DNA of 22,235 bases from CAZOVB01 sp046541415. Its GTDB lineage: Bacteria; Planctomycetota; Phycisphaerae; SM23-33. Location of the stretch: positions 1 to 22,235 of the forward strand of contig JBKHDI010000063.1 in the NCBI GenBank assembly GCA_046541415.1, in the 5' to 3' direction. Below the pieces are notes generated by a model that saw only the letters and a program-made list of their open reading frames with translations, made no database searches and was not told where the DNA came from. A program made the translations under genes and the position numbers. The first letter of the stretch is position 1; every line of letters starts with the position of its first letter. Below, piece after piece: positions 1-8,600 of the stretch.

Positions 1-785
1 AGGAAGGCGCCGAGGCAGGCGGCGTCGAATCCGTCGAGCCCCTGGCCGATCAGGGCGGCGATCATGCCGGTGAGGATATCGCCCGCACCGCCGGTGGCCA
101 TGCCGGGGTTGCCCGTAGCGTTTACGTAGCATCTCCGTGCGTCGGTGACGACTGTACCGGCGCCTTTCAGCAGCACGGTCAGGGGGTTTTCCTCGCCTGC
201 CTGGTCGGACCATTCTGTCGCGGCGAGGATGGCGCGGGTTTGGCGATCGGATTGGATATCGCTGATCTGCAGCCCGGTCAGGCGGGAGAATTCGCCGGGG
301 TGTGGCGTGAGGACGGTGGGGCCTTTGCGGCCGGCCGCCCAGTTGTCGATCTTGCACAGCAGGTTCAGCCCGTCGGCATCGATGAGAAGGGGCAGGGGCA
401 GGTCGAGTGCAGCGCGGAGCACTTCGCGGGCTCCGCTGCTGGTGCCCAGTCCAGGGCCGATGGCAACAACGTCGACTTTCGCGGCCTGGCTGTGCAGTTG
501 TCCGATAGCAGCCGGAACGGGGGCGCCCGCGTCGTCGCAGGCCAGGGCCACCGAGGTCGCGCACGGGCAGAGCGGGGCGGTGGTCTGCTGGATGGCCGCG
601 GGGATGGCCATGGTTACCAGACCGGCCCCGGACCGCAGGGCTGCGTTGGCCGACAGGGCCGGGGCGCCGATCATCCCCGGCGAACCGCCGACGATCAGCA
701 CGCGTCCGTAGTTGCCCTTGTGTCCTTCAGCCTCGCGGGCGGGCAGGCGAGGCGGGTCAACGATGGTCCGGATCGATTCGCTCAT
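1..785 (-). CDS. nnrD: ADP/ATP-dependent NAD(P)H-hydrate dehydratase, 3' end beyond window
   Basis: Repairs hydrated nicotinamide cofactors by dehydrating the S epimer of NAD(P)HX at the cost of a nucleotide phosphate bond; cytoplasmic. I translated the reverse strand from the ATG at 785-783: 261 residues are visible and the frame is still open at base 1. The family hallmarks of the ribokinase-like YjeF C-terminal domain are present: a GPGLG turn (about 110-114), an HPGE motif (162-165) and GNPGMATGGAGD (225-236), whose final Asp is the expected catalytic base. The family is usually about 280-290 residues, so roughly 20-30 are missing. The visible start goes straight into the dehydratase domain, so there is no fused N-terminal NAD(P)HX epimerase as in E. 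coli-type bifunctional proteins. The start codon overlaps the larB stop by four bases (ATGA), which suggests translational coupling at the distal end of the lysS-lol-lpx run. Confidence 0.93.
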   Translation of the reverse strand, partial: MSESIRTIVDPPRLPAREAEGHKGNYGRVLIVGGSPGMIGAPALSANAALRSGAGLVTMAIPAAIQQTTAPLCPCATSVALACDDAGAPVPAAIGQLHSQAAKVDVVAIGPGLGTSSGAREVLRAALDLPLPLLIDADGLNLLCKIDNWAAGRKGPTVLTPHPGEFSRLTGLQISDIQSDRQTRAILAATEWSDQAGEENPLTVLLKGAGTVVTDARRCYVNATGNPGMATGGAGDILTGMIAALIGQGLDGFDAACLGAF

Positions 786-1546
786 CGTCCGGCCCGGGCG
801 GATTGGCGGTTGATCTGTGAGGCGATGTACCCGGCGGCAAAGCCGTTGTCGATGTTCACCACGCTGACGCCGGTGGCGCAGCTGTTGAGCATGGTCAGCA
901 GGGCGGAAAGGCCGCCGAAGCTGGCCCCGTAGCCGACGGAAGTGGGCACGGCGATGACGGGTGCGGCGACCAGTCCGCCGACGACGCTGGCCAGTGCCCC
1001 TTCCATCCCGGCGACGACGACGAGGGCGTTGGCTCCCTGCAGCGACGCGCCGTGGGCCAGCAGGCGGTGCAGGCCCGCCACGCCAACGTCGTAGTGGGCG
1101 GTAACGTGCTGGTCGAAAAGTTCTGCCGTCACGCGGGCCTCTTCGGCCACCGGCATGTCGGAGGTCCCGGCCGAGACGACTGCGATGTGGCCGACAGGCT
1201 CGGGCTTCTCGCCGGCCCGCCAGGTGATCGTCCGGGCCAGCTCGTTGTATTCCGCACGCGGAAGGGCCTGGACGACCTCGCGGAAGTGGTCGCGGTCGGC
1301 CCGGGTGGCCAGGACGGCAGGGTTCTGCTCGGCCAGTCGTTTGAAGATCTCACGGACCTGGATCGGCGTCTTGCCCTGGGAGAAGATCACCTCACCGAAG
1401 CCGCAGCGGATCGCGCGATGGTGGTCGACCGAGACGAACTCGTTGGCCTCGAAAGGCAGGAGGCGCATCTTCTCCAGGGCGGTGTCGATATCGAGCGTTC
1501 CATCCTTGACCTGGCGAAGCAGTTGTTTGACGGCGTCGGGTTGCAT
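782..1546 (-). CDS. larB: Nickel-pincer cofactor biosynthesis protein LarB (PurE-like carboxylase)
   Basis: First enzyme of nickel-pincer nucleotide synthesis: it carboxylates the pyridinium ring of nicotinic acid adenine dinucleotide and splits the phosphoanhydride, giving the precursor used by LarE and LarC. The 254-residue length fits the family. The C-terminal half (about 118-245) is the AIR-carboxylase/PurE-like domain, with SAGTSDMPVAEEA (125-137), AGMEGALASVVGGL (179-192), PTSVGYGASFGGL (201-213) and NIDNGFAAG (231-239), all typical of LarB. The N-terminal part has the family's GFGEVIFSQGKTP segment (49-61). It sits 4 bp after lpxI and overlaps nnrD by 4 bp. No larC, larE or lactate racemase gene is in the window, so the cofactor's client enzyme must lie elsewhere. 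LarB homologues are often annotated as AIR carboxylase; the missing purine context and the N-terminal domain argue against a purine role. Confidence 0.92.
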   Translation of the reverse strand: MQPDAVKQLLRQVKDGTLDIDTALEKMRLLPFEANEFVSVDHHRAIRCGFGEVIFSQGKTPIQVREIFKRLAEQNPAVLATRADRDHFREVVQALPRAEYNELARTITWRAGEKPEPVGHIAVVSAGTSDMPVAEEARVTAELFDQHVTAHYDVGVAGLHRLLAHGASLQGANALVVVAGMEGALASVVGGLVAAPVIAVPTSVGYGASFGGLSALLTMLNSCATGVSVVNIDNGFAAGYIASQINRQSARAGR

Positions 1547-1550
1547 GGGC

Positions 1551-2435
1551 TCAGACCTGTGGTTCTGTGGCGGCCGGCTGGGCTGCGGGCGTCTTGCCGA
1601 TTACGGCGATGCCCAGTTTGTCGGCCAGGGCGAGTGTCGCAGGTTTGTCGACGATGAAGGTGCGGCCTGCTTCCAGGACGAGGCAGAGGCACTTGGCATC
1701 CTTGAGGTTTCGCAGCGTCGAGGGGCCTACGGTGGGCACGTCGAATCGCATATCCTGCTTGGGGCGGGCGACTTTGACCATGGTCCAGCCGCCATTTCGG
1801 CAGACGCGTCCGGCCCGGCGGATCATCGCGTCGGTCCCTTCCATCGCTTCGACGGCGATGATGTCGCATTCCTTGACAGCGATCGACTGGCCGATGTCCA
1901 GATCGGCCGAGGCCCGGGCGATTCGCCAGCCGAAGTCCACGTCGGAGTAGACCGAGTTGGGCGGAGTCACGGAGTTCATCAGTCCCTCGGTCGCCAGATG
2001 TTGCTCGGAGTATTTCACGCAAGACACCAGTTCGATCCCTTCGGAACGCAGTTCGTCGGCGGCCGCCAGGAGCATTGCATTGTCGCGCTTGTCCTTGCGG
2101 GCCTTGAGAAAGTATAGCAGAAAAGTCCGCAGGTCGGGCAGGAAGCGCAGGTAGCGCCAGCGAGCGTACATGTCGCGTTTCTTCACAGCGCCGATCATGA
2201 TCGCCTCGCTGACCTGGTGCTTGTGGAACATCGAGATCCAGCTGCCCATGCGGGTCAGGCCCACCCAGCTGAAGGCGTCGGCCTGGTCTTTCAGGCGCGG
2301 CGAGGCGTGGCCCCGCAGGGCGGCGATAATCACCGGCCTGCCCGATTGGCGGATACCTTCTGCGACCAGAAAGGGCGTGCGGCCCCAGCCTGCGATCAGG
2401 CCCACTGGGCGCGGTTTGTCGGGCAGTTCCAGCAA
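1551..2435 (-). CDS. lpxI: UDP-2,3-diacylglucosamine pyrophosphatase LpxI (DUF1009)
   Basis: Hydrolyses UDP-2,3-diacylglucosamine to lipid X, the fourth lipid A (Raetz pathway) step; it is the non-homologous replacement for LpxH found in many non-gammaproteobacteria. The 294-residue protein has the family architecture: an N-terminal nucleotide-type fold opening with GLIAGWGRTPFLVAEGI (12-28) and a C-terminal catalytic domain with GQSIAVKECDIIAVEAMEG (182-200), TDAMIRRAG (201-209) and KVARPKQDMRFDVPTVG (221-237). The start is a TTG at 2435-2433. An in-frame TGA lies shortly upstream and a GGAG lies 8 bases before the TTG, while the first in-frame ATG is far inside conserved sequence. It begins 5 bp after lpxD and is followed 4 bp later by larB. 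Residues 283-294 are a short, Ala/Pro-rich, probably disordered tail. Confidence 0.93.
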   Translation of the reverse strand: MLELPDKPRPVGLIAGWGRTPFLVAEGIRQSGRPVIIAALRGHASPRLKDQADAFSWVGLTRMGSWISMFHKHQVSEAIMIGAVKKRDMYARWRYLRFLPDLRTFLLYFLKARKDKRDNAMLLAAADELRSEGIELVSCVKYSEQHLATEGLMNSVTPPNSVYSDVDFGWRIARASADLDIGQSIAVKECDIIAVEAMEGTDAMIRRAGRVCRNGGWTMVKVARPKQDMRFDVPTVGPSTLRNLKDAKCLCLVLEAGRTFIVDKPATLALADKLGIAVIGKTPAAQPAATEPQV

Positions 2436-2447
2436 TGGGGTTACTCC
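2433..2447 (-). promoter_or_regulatory. Shine-Dalgarno and TTG start of lpxI
   Basis: On the minus strand, GGAG (2447-2444) is followed by an 8-base spacer and TTG (2435-2433). The GGAG overlaps the last codons of lpxD. With the upstream in-frame stop, this fixes a non-ATG start for lpxI. Confidence 0.6.
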
Positions 2448-3481
2448 GGGGGAGATTCATCCAGCTTCTGCTGGAGTGACTCGACCTGGCGGGTCAGCTG
2501 TTTGACCTGGCTGGCCAGTTCGCCGAGCTTCTGGGTGTGGATGGCGGTTCGGCGGGCCTTGGCCAGCGGCTGGGCGGGCGTGCCCCAGTACTCCTTGCCG
2601 CCTTGGAGAGAATTGGTCACGCCGGTTTGTGCGCCGATGCGAGCCATCTCGCCGATCTCGATGTGACCGGCCACGCCGGCCTGTCCGCCAAAGACGCAGT
2701 AGTCGCCCACGTTGACCGATCCGGCGATGCCCACCTGGGCGACCAGCAGACAACCCCTGCCCAGCTTCGTGCCGTGGCCGATGGCGATCAGGTCGGAGAA
2801 TTTCGTCCCGGCCCCGACAACCGTCGGGCCCAACGCAGCCCGGTCGATGGCGCAGCAGGCACCGATTTCGACGTCGTCGCCGATCTCGACCCAGCCGGCC
2901 TGGGGGATCTTCTCGTGGACGCCTTTGTGCGTTGCGTAGCCGAACCCGTCGTGGCCGATCGAGCAGTTGGCGTGGATCGTCACGCGGTCGCCAAGGATCG
3001 AGCCGTCGTACAGCGTCACCGACGGATAGATGATGCAGTCGGACCCGAGACGGCAGCCCGGGCCGATAAAGACATGCGGGTACAGGACCGTGTTGTCGCC
3101 GATCTCTGTGTTGGCACCGACGTAAACGCCCGGGCCGATGGCGACGTTCTGGCCCAGACTGGCCGAGGGATCGACTGTCGCAGACGCGTCGATGCCCTCG
3201 AATGGATGCGTCCGGAAGCCATAAAACTCGACCATTGCGTTGCGGAAGGCGAAGTAGGCATCATCGCAGCGGATGAGCCTCTCGCCGGGCCCATCGTAGT
3301 CTTCGGCGACGATGACCGCGGCTGCGGCGGTCCGGTCCATGTACTTGACGTACTTGTCATTGGCCAGGAAGGCCAGCTGCCTCGGCCCGGCAGATTCCAG
3401 CGAGGCGATGCCGTCAATCTCAACCTGTCCGTCGCAGGTCAGTCTGCCGCCGATGGTCTCGGCGAATTCTTCTAGCAGCAT
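2441..3481 (-). CDS. lpxD: UDP-3-O-acylglucosamine N-acyltransferase LpxD
   Basis: Adds the second, amide-linked acyl chain from acyl-ACP to UDP-3-O-acylglucosamine in lipid A synthesis. The 346-residue protein has the LpxD uridine-binding N-terminal domain (about 1-95, including LAFLANDKYVKYMDRTAA) followed by a left-handed parallel beta-helix of hexapeptide repeats (about 98-305). The segment IAIGHGTKLG carries H236, which aligns with the catalytic histidine of E. coli LpxD in its IAHN context; GFGYA (179-183) and AIDRAALG (211-218) are further family signatures. The C-terminus (about 310-342) is a heptad-like helix, ASQVKQLTRQVESLQQKL, consistent with the trimer's helical extension. It starts 22 bp after lolD and ends 5 bp before lpxI, so two of the lipid A enzymes are adjacent; lpxA, lpxB and lpxC are not in the window. 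Confidence 0.95.
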   Translation of the reverse strand: MLLEEFAETIGGRLTCDGQVEIDGIASLESAGPRQLAFLANDKYVKYMDRTAAAAVIVAEDYDGPGERLIRCDDAYFAFRNAMVEFYGFRTHPFEGIDASATVDPSASLGQNVAIGPGVYVGANTEIGDNTVLYPHVFIGPGCRLGSDCIIYPSVTLYDGSILGDRVTIHANCSIGHDGFGYATHKGVHEKIPQAGWVEIGDDVEIGACCAIDRAALGPTVVGAGTKFSDLIAIGHGTKLGRGCLLVAQVGIAGSVNVGDYCVFGGQAGVAGHIEIGEMARIGAQTGVTNSLQGGKEYWGTPAQPLAKARRTAIHTQKLGELASQVKQLTRQVESLQQKLDESPPE

Positions 3482-3504
3482 GGGTATCCGATCCCGTGGG
3501 GTTC

Positions 3505-4192
<688 letters not shown>

Positions 4193-4200
<8 letters not shown>

Positions 4201-5893
4201 AGCGGAGGGCCTCCACCGGTTGCATCGTCGCCGCCCGAATCGCCGGGATCAACGCCCCGGCCAGGCCCGCACCTATCGATCCGAGCAAGATCCAGATCGT
4301 CGACGACCAGTCCACGTTGCTGGGGATGGTGTCGAACATGAAGGTCTCCATCCGCCAGACCGTCAGGCCGAACGTGTCGCCGACCCAGTCGTGGATCGGG
4401 TTGATATTGTGCACGAACCACGCGCCCAGCAGCGTGCCCAGGATCGCCCCGACCAGGCCGATAATCGCCCCGTACATCAGGAAGATTCCCGCCACGCCTG
4501 GCGCCGAGGCCCCGACCGACTTGAGGATGCCGATATCCTTGGTCTTCTGTAAAACGACCATGTAGAAGATCGCGAAGATCAGAAACACCGCCACCGTCGA
4601 GATGATCCCGAACATCACCACCACAAGCGTCCGCTGCGACTGGATCGGTTCGATCAGCCCGGCCTGGACTTCCCGCCACGTGCTGGCCACGACACTGCCT
4701 TCGCGGGGCGGACGGGGATACTCCTGGCGGAACTGGGCCCAGAGCCGGTTGATCTTGCCCGCCACGGCCCGGAGGTAGGCCTCGTCGCCCCGGCCGCCGG
4801 CGACCTTCACGTGGATCTGCGAGCAGCGCTTGGGGTCTTCCATCTTGTTCAGCCGCTGGAGCAGGTCGAAGGGCACGTAGACGGTCGAGGTGTCGATGTT
4901 GTGCACGCCGGTACGGCTGAGGTCGACCACGGTCAGCTCGGCGACTTCCGGCGTGGGGGCCGAGGCCGTCATCTCCTGCAGGGGCAGGACGTAGAGAAGC
5001 ACCTTGCGCCCGGGGATCCATAGGTTGACCAACTCGCCATCTTCGGTCCGGAAGCTCAGGCCCGGCAGGTGCCCCCCGAGGATCGCCCGCTGCTGGATCG
5101 GCCGCAGGGGCGTCAGGTCGACCAGGTCGAGGATCTCATCGGCAATCGCCCAGCTGGCCTCGCTGGGCTGTCCGTCATTGGCGGCCAGGGCGGCCTGGAG
5201 CTTCTCTTCCAGGGCCCGGACCTTCTGCTGGGTCCGCTGCTCGATCAGCTCGCGCAGGCGGGGGTTGACTACGCTGTAGAAGTCAATGGCCGTGTAGAGC
5301 TGTGACTTTCTGCCCTGGCTCGACGCGCCGTCATCGTCCTGGAGGAGTTCCAGCTGGCTGCGGACGAACTGCTCCAGCCGCAGGTTGGCTTGCAGGATCT
5401 GGTCAATCTCGGGGTCCCACGTGGCGTTTTCGTCGCCCTGTTGGACAAGCAGTCCTTCTTCGAAGTCGCTGACTGCGGCCCGTTCGGGCAGGCGGATGCC
5501 CACCGCCTGTACGCCCTCGCGGTAGTCCTGGAGGATGCGTCGGCGGTAGGGCGGGTCGTCGGCAGGTCCGGCTGGGGCCTGCGGGTCCTCGGGGTAGGCT
5601 TTCAGGCGAAGGGCCGCGTAGCAGTAGATGTACGGGCTGGCAGCCTCGACCTCATCAAGCTTCTCGATCCGCTCGATGAACTTGTCGTAATCGGCCATGC
5701 CCCATTGCTGGCCGGTCGAGACCACCACATCGCCGAAGAGGCCCTTGGCGGCCTGTTCGATCTTGTCCAGAAAGCCGTTCATCACGCTGATGACGATCAC
5801 CAGCATGGCCACGCAGAGCGTCACCGCCGCGACGGCGAAGTACGCGATGATGCGCTTCCGCAGGTATCGCAATGACAGGAACAGCTTATACAT
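4193..5893 (-). CDS. LolC/LolE-type ABC transporter permease with enlarged periplasmic domain
   Basis: Inner-membrane permease partner of the adjacent LolD. Four membrane segments are visible: one N-terminal (about 15-40) and three C-terminal (about 422-448, 467-494, 529-553), the FtsX/MacB topology, with a large periplasmic domain between the first and second. The cytoplasmic coupling region QKTKDIGILKSVGAS (449-463) and the C-terminal ATMQPVEALRYE (555-566) are LolC/E-like. At 566 residues it is clearly longer than proteobacterial LolC/LolE (about 400). The excess lies in the periplasmic part, at about residues 95-290, and includes a Pro-rich stretch (about 103-114) and a charged, Gln/Glu-rich, helix-prone stretch. 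Only one permease gene is present, so the complex may use a homodimer or an unlinked second subunit. The gene follows lysS by 33 bp and overlaps lolD by 8 bp. Confidence 0.88.
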
Positions 5894-5926
5894 AGGTCAC
5901 TCGGCCCGGGGCAGGGGGTCGGTCGG

Positions 5927-7432
5927 TCAGTTGGCTTCCTCGCCGGCGAGGGCCTGATCGTCCTCGTCCCCGGCAGCCTGGTCGCTGTCGCGTCCGCCGA
6001 GAGGCCTCATCAGCGGGAAGAGGATCACGTCGCGGATGTTCTGGGTGTCGGTCAGGAGCATGACGATCCGGTCGACGCCCACGCCCAGCCCGCCGGCCGG
6101 GGGCATGCCGTGCTGAAGGGCCAGGATGAAGTCCTCATCCATCACGCGCATCGTCTCATCGTCCTCGCCGGCGACCTGGGCAGAGAAGTTCTCCAACTGG
6201 ATCTCCGGGTCGTTCAGCTCGGTATACGCATTGGCCAGTTCCATGTTCGCCGCAAAGGCCTCGAACCGCAGGGCGATCCGGTCATCGTCCGGGTGGCGCC
6301 GCGTCAGCGGGCAGATCGCAGCCGGGTAGTTCAGCACGAACATCGGCTGGACCAGGTGCTGCTCGACCGTCTCCTCGAAGACAAGGTTGACCACAACCGC
6401 GTCGTCCTTGCCCTTTTCCTCGATGCCCAGCCGGCGGGCCTTTTCCCGCACGGCCGGGATGTCGAACATGTCCACGCCGGCATGCTCTTTGAGCAGGTCG
6501 CCGTATTCTGCCCGCCGCCAGGGCGTGGCGAAATCCAGCTCCAGCTCGCCCCACTGGACCTTGGTGCTGCCGCAGACGGCCTCGGCGGCGGTGGAAACCA
6601 GCGTTTCGGTGATTTCCATCATGTCGGTGTAGTCGGCGTAGGCCTGGTAGAGTTCCATCATCGTGAACTCGGGGTTGTGCGAGGCATCGACGCCTTCGTT
6701 GCGGAAATTGCGATTGATCTCGAAGACCTTCTCCATCCCGCCGACCAGCAGCCGCTTGAGGTACGTCTCCGGGCTGATGCGCATGTACAGCAGCATGTCC
6801 AGAGCGTTGTGGTGCGTGGTAAACGGTCTGGCCGCCGCCCCGCCGTAAATCGGTTGGAGCATGGGCGTCTCGACCTCGCTGAAGCCACGGTCCATCAGCG
6901 TCCGGCGGAAGTGTTCGATAATCGCCAGACGCTTGGAGAACCGCTGCATCGACTCGGGATTGGTCATCAGGTCCAGGTACCGCTGGCGGCTGCGGAGCTC
7001 GATGTCCCGCAGGCCGTGGAACTTCTCCGGCATGGGCAGCAGGGACTTGGTCAGGAACGTCAGCTTCTCCGCCCAGATGGTGATCTCGCCGGTGCGACTC
7101 TTCTGCAGGGGCCCGGAGCAGGCGATCACGTCGCCCAGGTCCAGCAGCTTGGCCAGTTGAAATTCCGTCTCGCTCATCGCGTTCTTGCGGAAGGCCACCT
7201 GCATCTGCCCGGACTGGTCACGGATGTGGGCGAAGATCATCTTGCCCATGTCGCGGAAAAGGATCAGCCGCCCGGCTGCGTCGGCGGTCTGTCCCTCGGT
7301 CTCATCCTGATAGCCATCGAGGATCTTGGCGATCGGCTGAGCGGTTTCGTACTTCGAACCGTACGGGTCGACACCCAGATCGCGGATCCTCTGGAGTTTG
7401 TTCAGTCGGTCCTGTTGTACCTTCTCAAGCAT
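5927..7432 (-). CDS. lysS: Lysyl-tRNA synthetase, class II
   Basis: Charges tRNA-Lys with lysine using ATP. The product from ATG 7432 is 501 residues, normal for bacterial LysS. An N-terminal OB-fold anticodon-binding domain (about 54-150) is followed by the class II catalytic core: motif 1 region FSEVETPMLQPIYGGAAARPF (184-204), motif 2 FEINRNFRNEGVDASHNPEF (237-256), and motif 3 GLGVGVDRIVML (448-459). A longer reading from a TTG at 7498 is open, but that codon overlaps the predicted -35 box and its extra 22 residues do not look like LysS, whereas MLEKVQQDRLNKLQRIRDLG is a typical N-terminus. An AGGA lies 10 bases upstream of the ATG. Residues after about 480 form an acidic, low-complexity tail rich in D, E and A that is not part of the fold. 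It appears to be the first gene of the seven-gene run. Confidence 0.96.
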   Translation of the reverse strand: MLEKVQQDRLNKLQRIRDLGVDPYGSKYETAQPIAKILDGYQDETEGQTADAAGRLILFRDMGKMIFAHIRDQSGQMQVAFRKNAMSETEFQLAKLLDLGDVIACSGPLQKSRTGEITIWAEKLTFLTKSLLPMPEKFHGLRDIELRSRQRYLDLMTNPESMQRFSKRLAIIEHFRRTLMDRGFSEVETPMLQPIYGGAAARPFTTHHNALDMLLYMRISPETYLKRLLVGGMEKVFEINRNFRNEGVDASHNPEFTMMELYQAYADYTDMMEITETLVSTAAEAVCGSTKVQWGELELDFATPWRRAEYGDLLKEHAGVDMFDIPAVREKARRLGIEEKGKDDAVVVNLVFEETVEQHLVQPMFVLNYPAAICPLTRRHPDDDRIALRFEAFAANMELANAYTELNDPEIQLENFSAQVAGEDDETMRVMDEDFILALQHGMPPAGGLGVGVDRIVMLLTDTQNIRDVILFPLMRPLGGRDSDQAAGDEDDQALAGEEAN

Positions 7433-7474
7433 GGAAAAGCGGTCCTGTCTGGTGGGGGGATTTACAGTGCAACC

Positions 7475-7503
7475 ATGATCCAGAGATCGGCCGGTCAAGT
7501 CAA
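7475..7503 (-). promoter_or_regulatory. Candidate sigma70-type promoter of the lysS-lol-lpx run
   Basis: On the minus strand, TTGACT (7503-7498) and GATCAT (7480-7475) are separated by 17 bases: 5/6 and 4/6 matches to the consensus at ideal spacing. Transcription would begin near 7468, giving a leader of about 36 nt before the lysS ATG at 7432. Confidence 0.45.
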
Positions 7504-7506
7504 GGA

Positions 7507-7522
7507 CCAGCCCGCGGGCTGG
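7507..7522. repeat. Perfect 16-bp palindrome between xerC and lysS
   Basis: CCAGCCCGCGGGCTGG equals its own reverse complement. It lies 3 bp upstream of the lysS -35 box and 35 bp after the xerC stop. As RNA it could fold as a 6-bp stem with a CGCG loop, but no U-run follows, so it could equally be a protein-binding site or a weak xerC terminator. Confidence 0.4.
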
Positions 7523-7557
7523 ATCGCTTGTCCGCGGGCATTGCGACGGGCTTTGCG

Positions 7558-8523
7558 CTAGCGGGCCAGTGGGTGGGACTTCTCGTAGACTTCTTTGAGG
7601 CGGGTGGTGGTCAGGTGGGTGTAGATCTGCGTGGTCGAGAGGCTCTCGTGGCCGAGCAGTTCCTGGACGGCCCGCAGGTCGGCCCCGGCATTGAGCATGT
7701 GGGTCGCGAAGCTGTGTCGCAGCGTGTGCGGGCTGACAGACGTCGGGATGCCGGCCTCGATGAGATACCCGTCGAGCTTGCGCCGGACTGACCGGGCCGA
7801 GAGACGCTTGCCGTGTCGATTGACAAACAGCGGCCCGGAACGGGCTTGGCCGAACTGCGCCCAGCGCAGCTGGAGGTAGTGATCGATGGCCCGGATCGCC
7901 AGCGAGCCGATGGGCACGAGGCGCTGTTTGCGCCCCTTGCCGGTGATCCGGAGCACATGGTTGCGGCCGGAGAGGTCCTGCAGGTCCAGCCCGACCAGTT
8001 CGCTGATCCGCAGGCCCCCGGAGTAGATGGTCTCGAGGATGGCTCGGTCGCGGGCGCCCAGGAGGGTGGCGCTATCCGGCGCTTCCAGCAGGGCGGAAAT
8101 CTGGTCGATGTCGAGACACTTGGGCAGACGCTTGTCCTGCTTGGGCGTGCGGATGACCGAGACGGGGGAGGTCTCGACGCGGCCGGTGCGGACAAGATAC
8201 TTGTAGAAGCTGCGGATCGAGGCGAGCTTCCGGGCGGTAGTCGAGCGGGAATAGCCGCTGTTTCGCATCATCGCCAGCATGGCCCGAACGGCCAGCGGTT
8301 CCAGCTCCAGCAGGGCGCGGTCGAGCTGCTCGGAGGCCGGCGGGTCGATTTCGCCCAGATCTTCGGCGGTCATTTCACCGGGCGAGAGGCCCGCGTCCAG
8401 GGCGGCCAGGAATCGGGCGAACTGTTCGAGGTCTGCCCCGTAGCTGCGGATGGTGTGCGCGGAGAAGTTGCGCTCGGCGTCGAGGTAATCCAGAAATCGA
8501 TCGATCAGGGATGGTGCGTCCAT
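7558..8523 (-). CDS. xerC: Tyrosine recombinase XerC/XerD
   Basis: Site-specific recombinase expected to resolve chromosome dimers at a dif site together with a partner Xer protein. The 321-residue product has the N-terminal SAM-like core-binding domain (about 5-115) and the C-terminal catalytic domain, with every catalytic residue visible: R172 in YSGGLRISEL, K196 in ITGKGRKQR, H266 and R269 in HTLRHSFATH, H292 in LLGHES and nucleophile Y301 in TQIYTHLT. The ending HPLAR is characteristic of XerC/XerD. The length is slightly above the usual about 300 because of an insertion around residues 43-75 in the N-terminal domain. Start is the ATG at 8523. It is upstream of lysS but separated by 125 bp containing a palindrome and a promoter, so it is probably a separate unit. 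Whether this is XerC or XerD cannot be decided here. The lack of phage or transposon genes nearby argues against a mobile-element integrase. Confidence 0.9.
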   Translation of the reverse strand: MDAPSLIDRFLDYLDAERNFSAHTIRSYGADLEQFARFLAALDAGLSPGEMTAEDLGEIDPPASEQLDRALLELEPLAVRAMLAMMRNSGYSRSTTARKLASIRSFYKYLVRTGRVETSPVSVIRTPKQDKRLPKCLDIDQISALLEAPDSATLLGARDRAILETIYSGGLRISELVGLDLQDLSGRNHVLRITGKGRKQRLVPIGSLAIRAIDHYLQLRWAQFGQARSGPLFVNRHGKRLSARSVRRKLDGYLIEAGIPTSVSPHTLRHSFATHMLNAGADLRAVQELLGHESLSTTQIYTHLTTTRLKEVYEKSHPLAR

Positions 8524-8528
8524 GCGGG

Positions 8529-8565
8529 TCCCATACTGCGCACTGCGTTTTCAGGCTGTATGGGA
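8529..8565. repeat. Inverted repeat just upstream of xerC
   Basis: TCCCATAC (8529-8536) and GTATGGGA (8558-8565) are perfect 8-bp inverted arms around a 21-base loop, ending 5 bp from the xerC start codon. It may form a leader hairpin that could hide the weak ribosome-binding region, or be an operator. Confidence 0.35.
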
Positions 8566-8600
8566 TAGTATCGGCCAGATGAGCGGCCTGGCGTTAGTTT

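Noticed and set aside
7433..7498. 22-residue N-terminal extension of LysS from a TTG codon
   Set aside because: The TTG overlaps the predicted -35 box and the added residues do not resemble LysS, whereas ATG 7432 gives a normal N-terminus.
6110..7561. 483-codon plus-strand open frame antisense to lysS
   Set aside because: Fully explained as the shadow of lysS; composition is His/Leu/Gln-biased and no fold or motif is recognisable.
7558..8523. xerC as a phage or integron integrase marking a mobile element
   Set aside because: No attachment-site duplication, tRNA, phage or cassette genes are nearby, and the sequence ends in the HPLAR of housekeeping Xer proteins.
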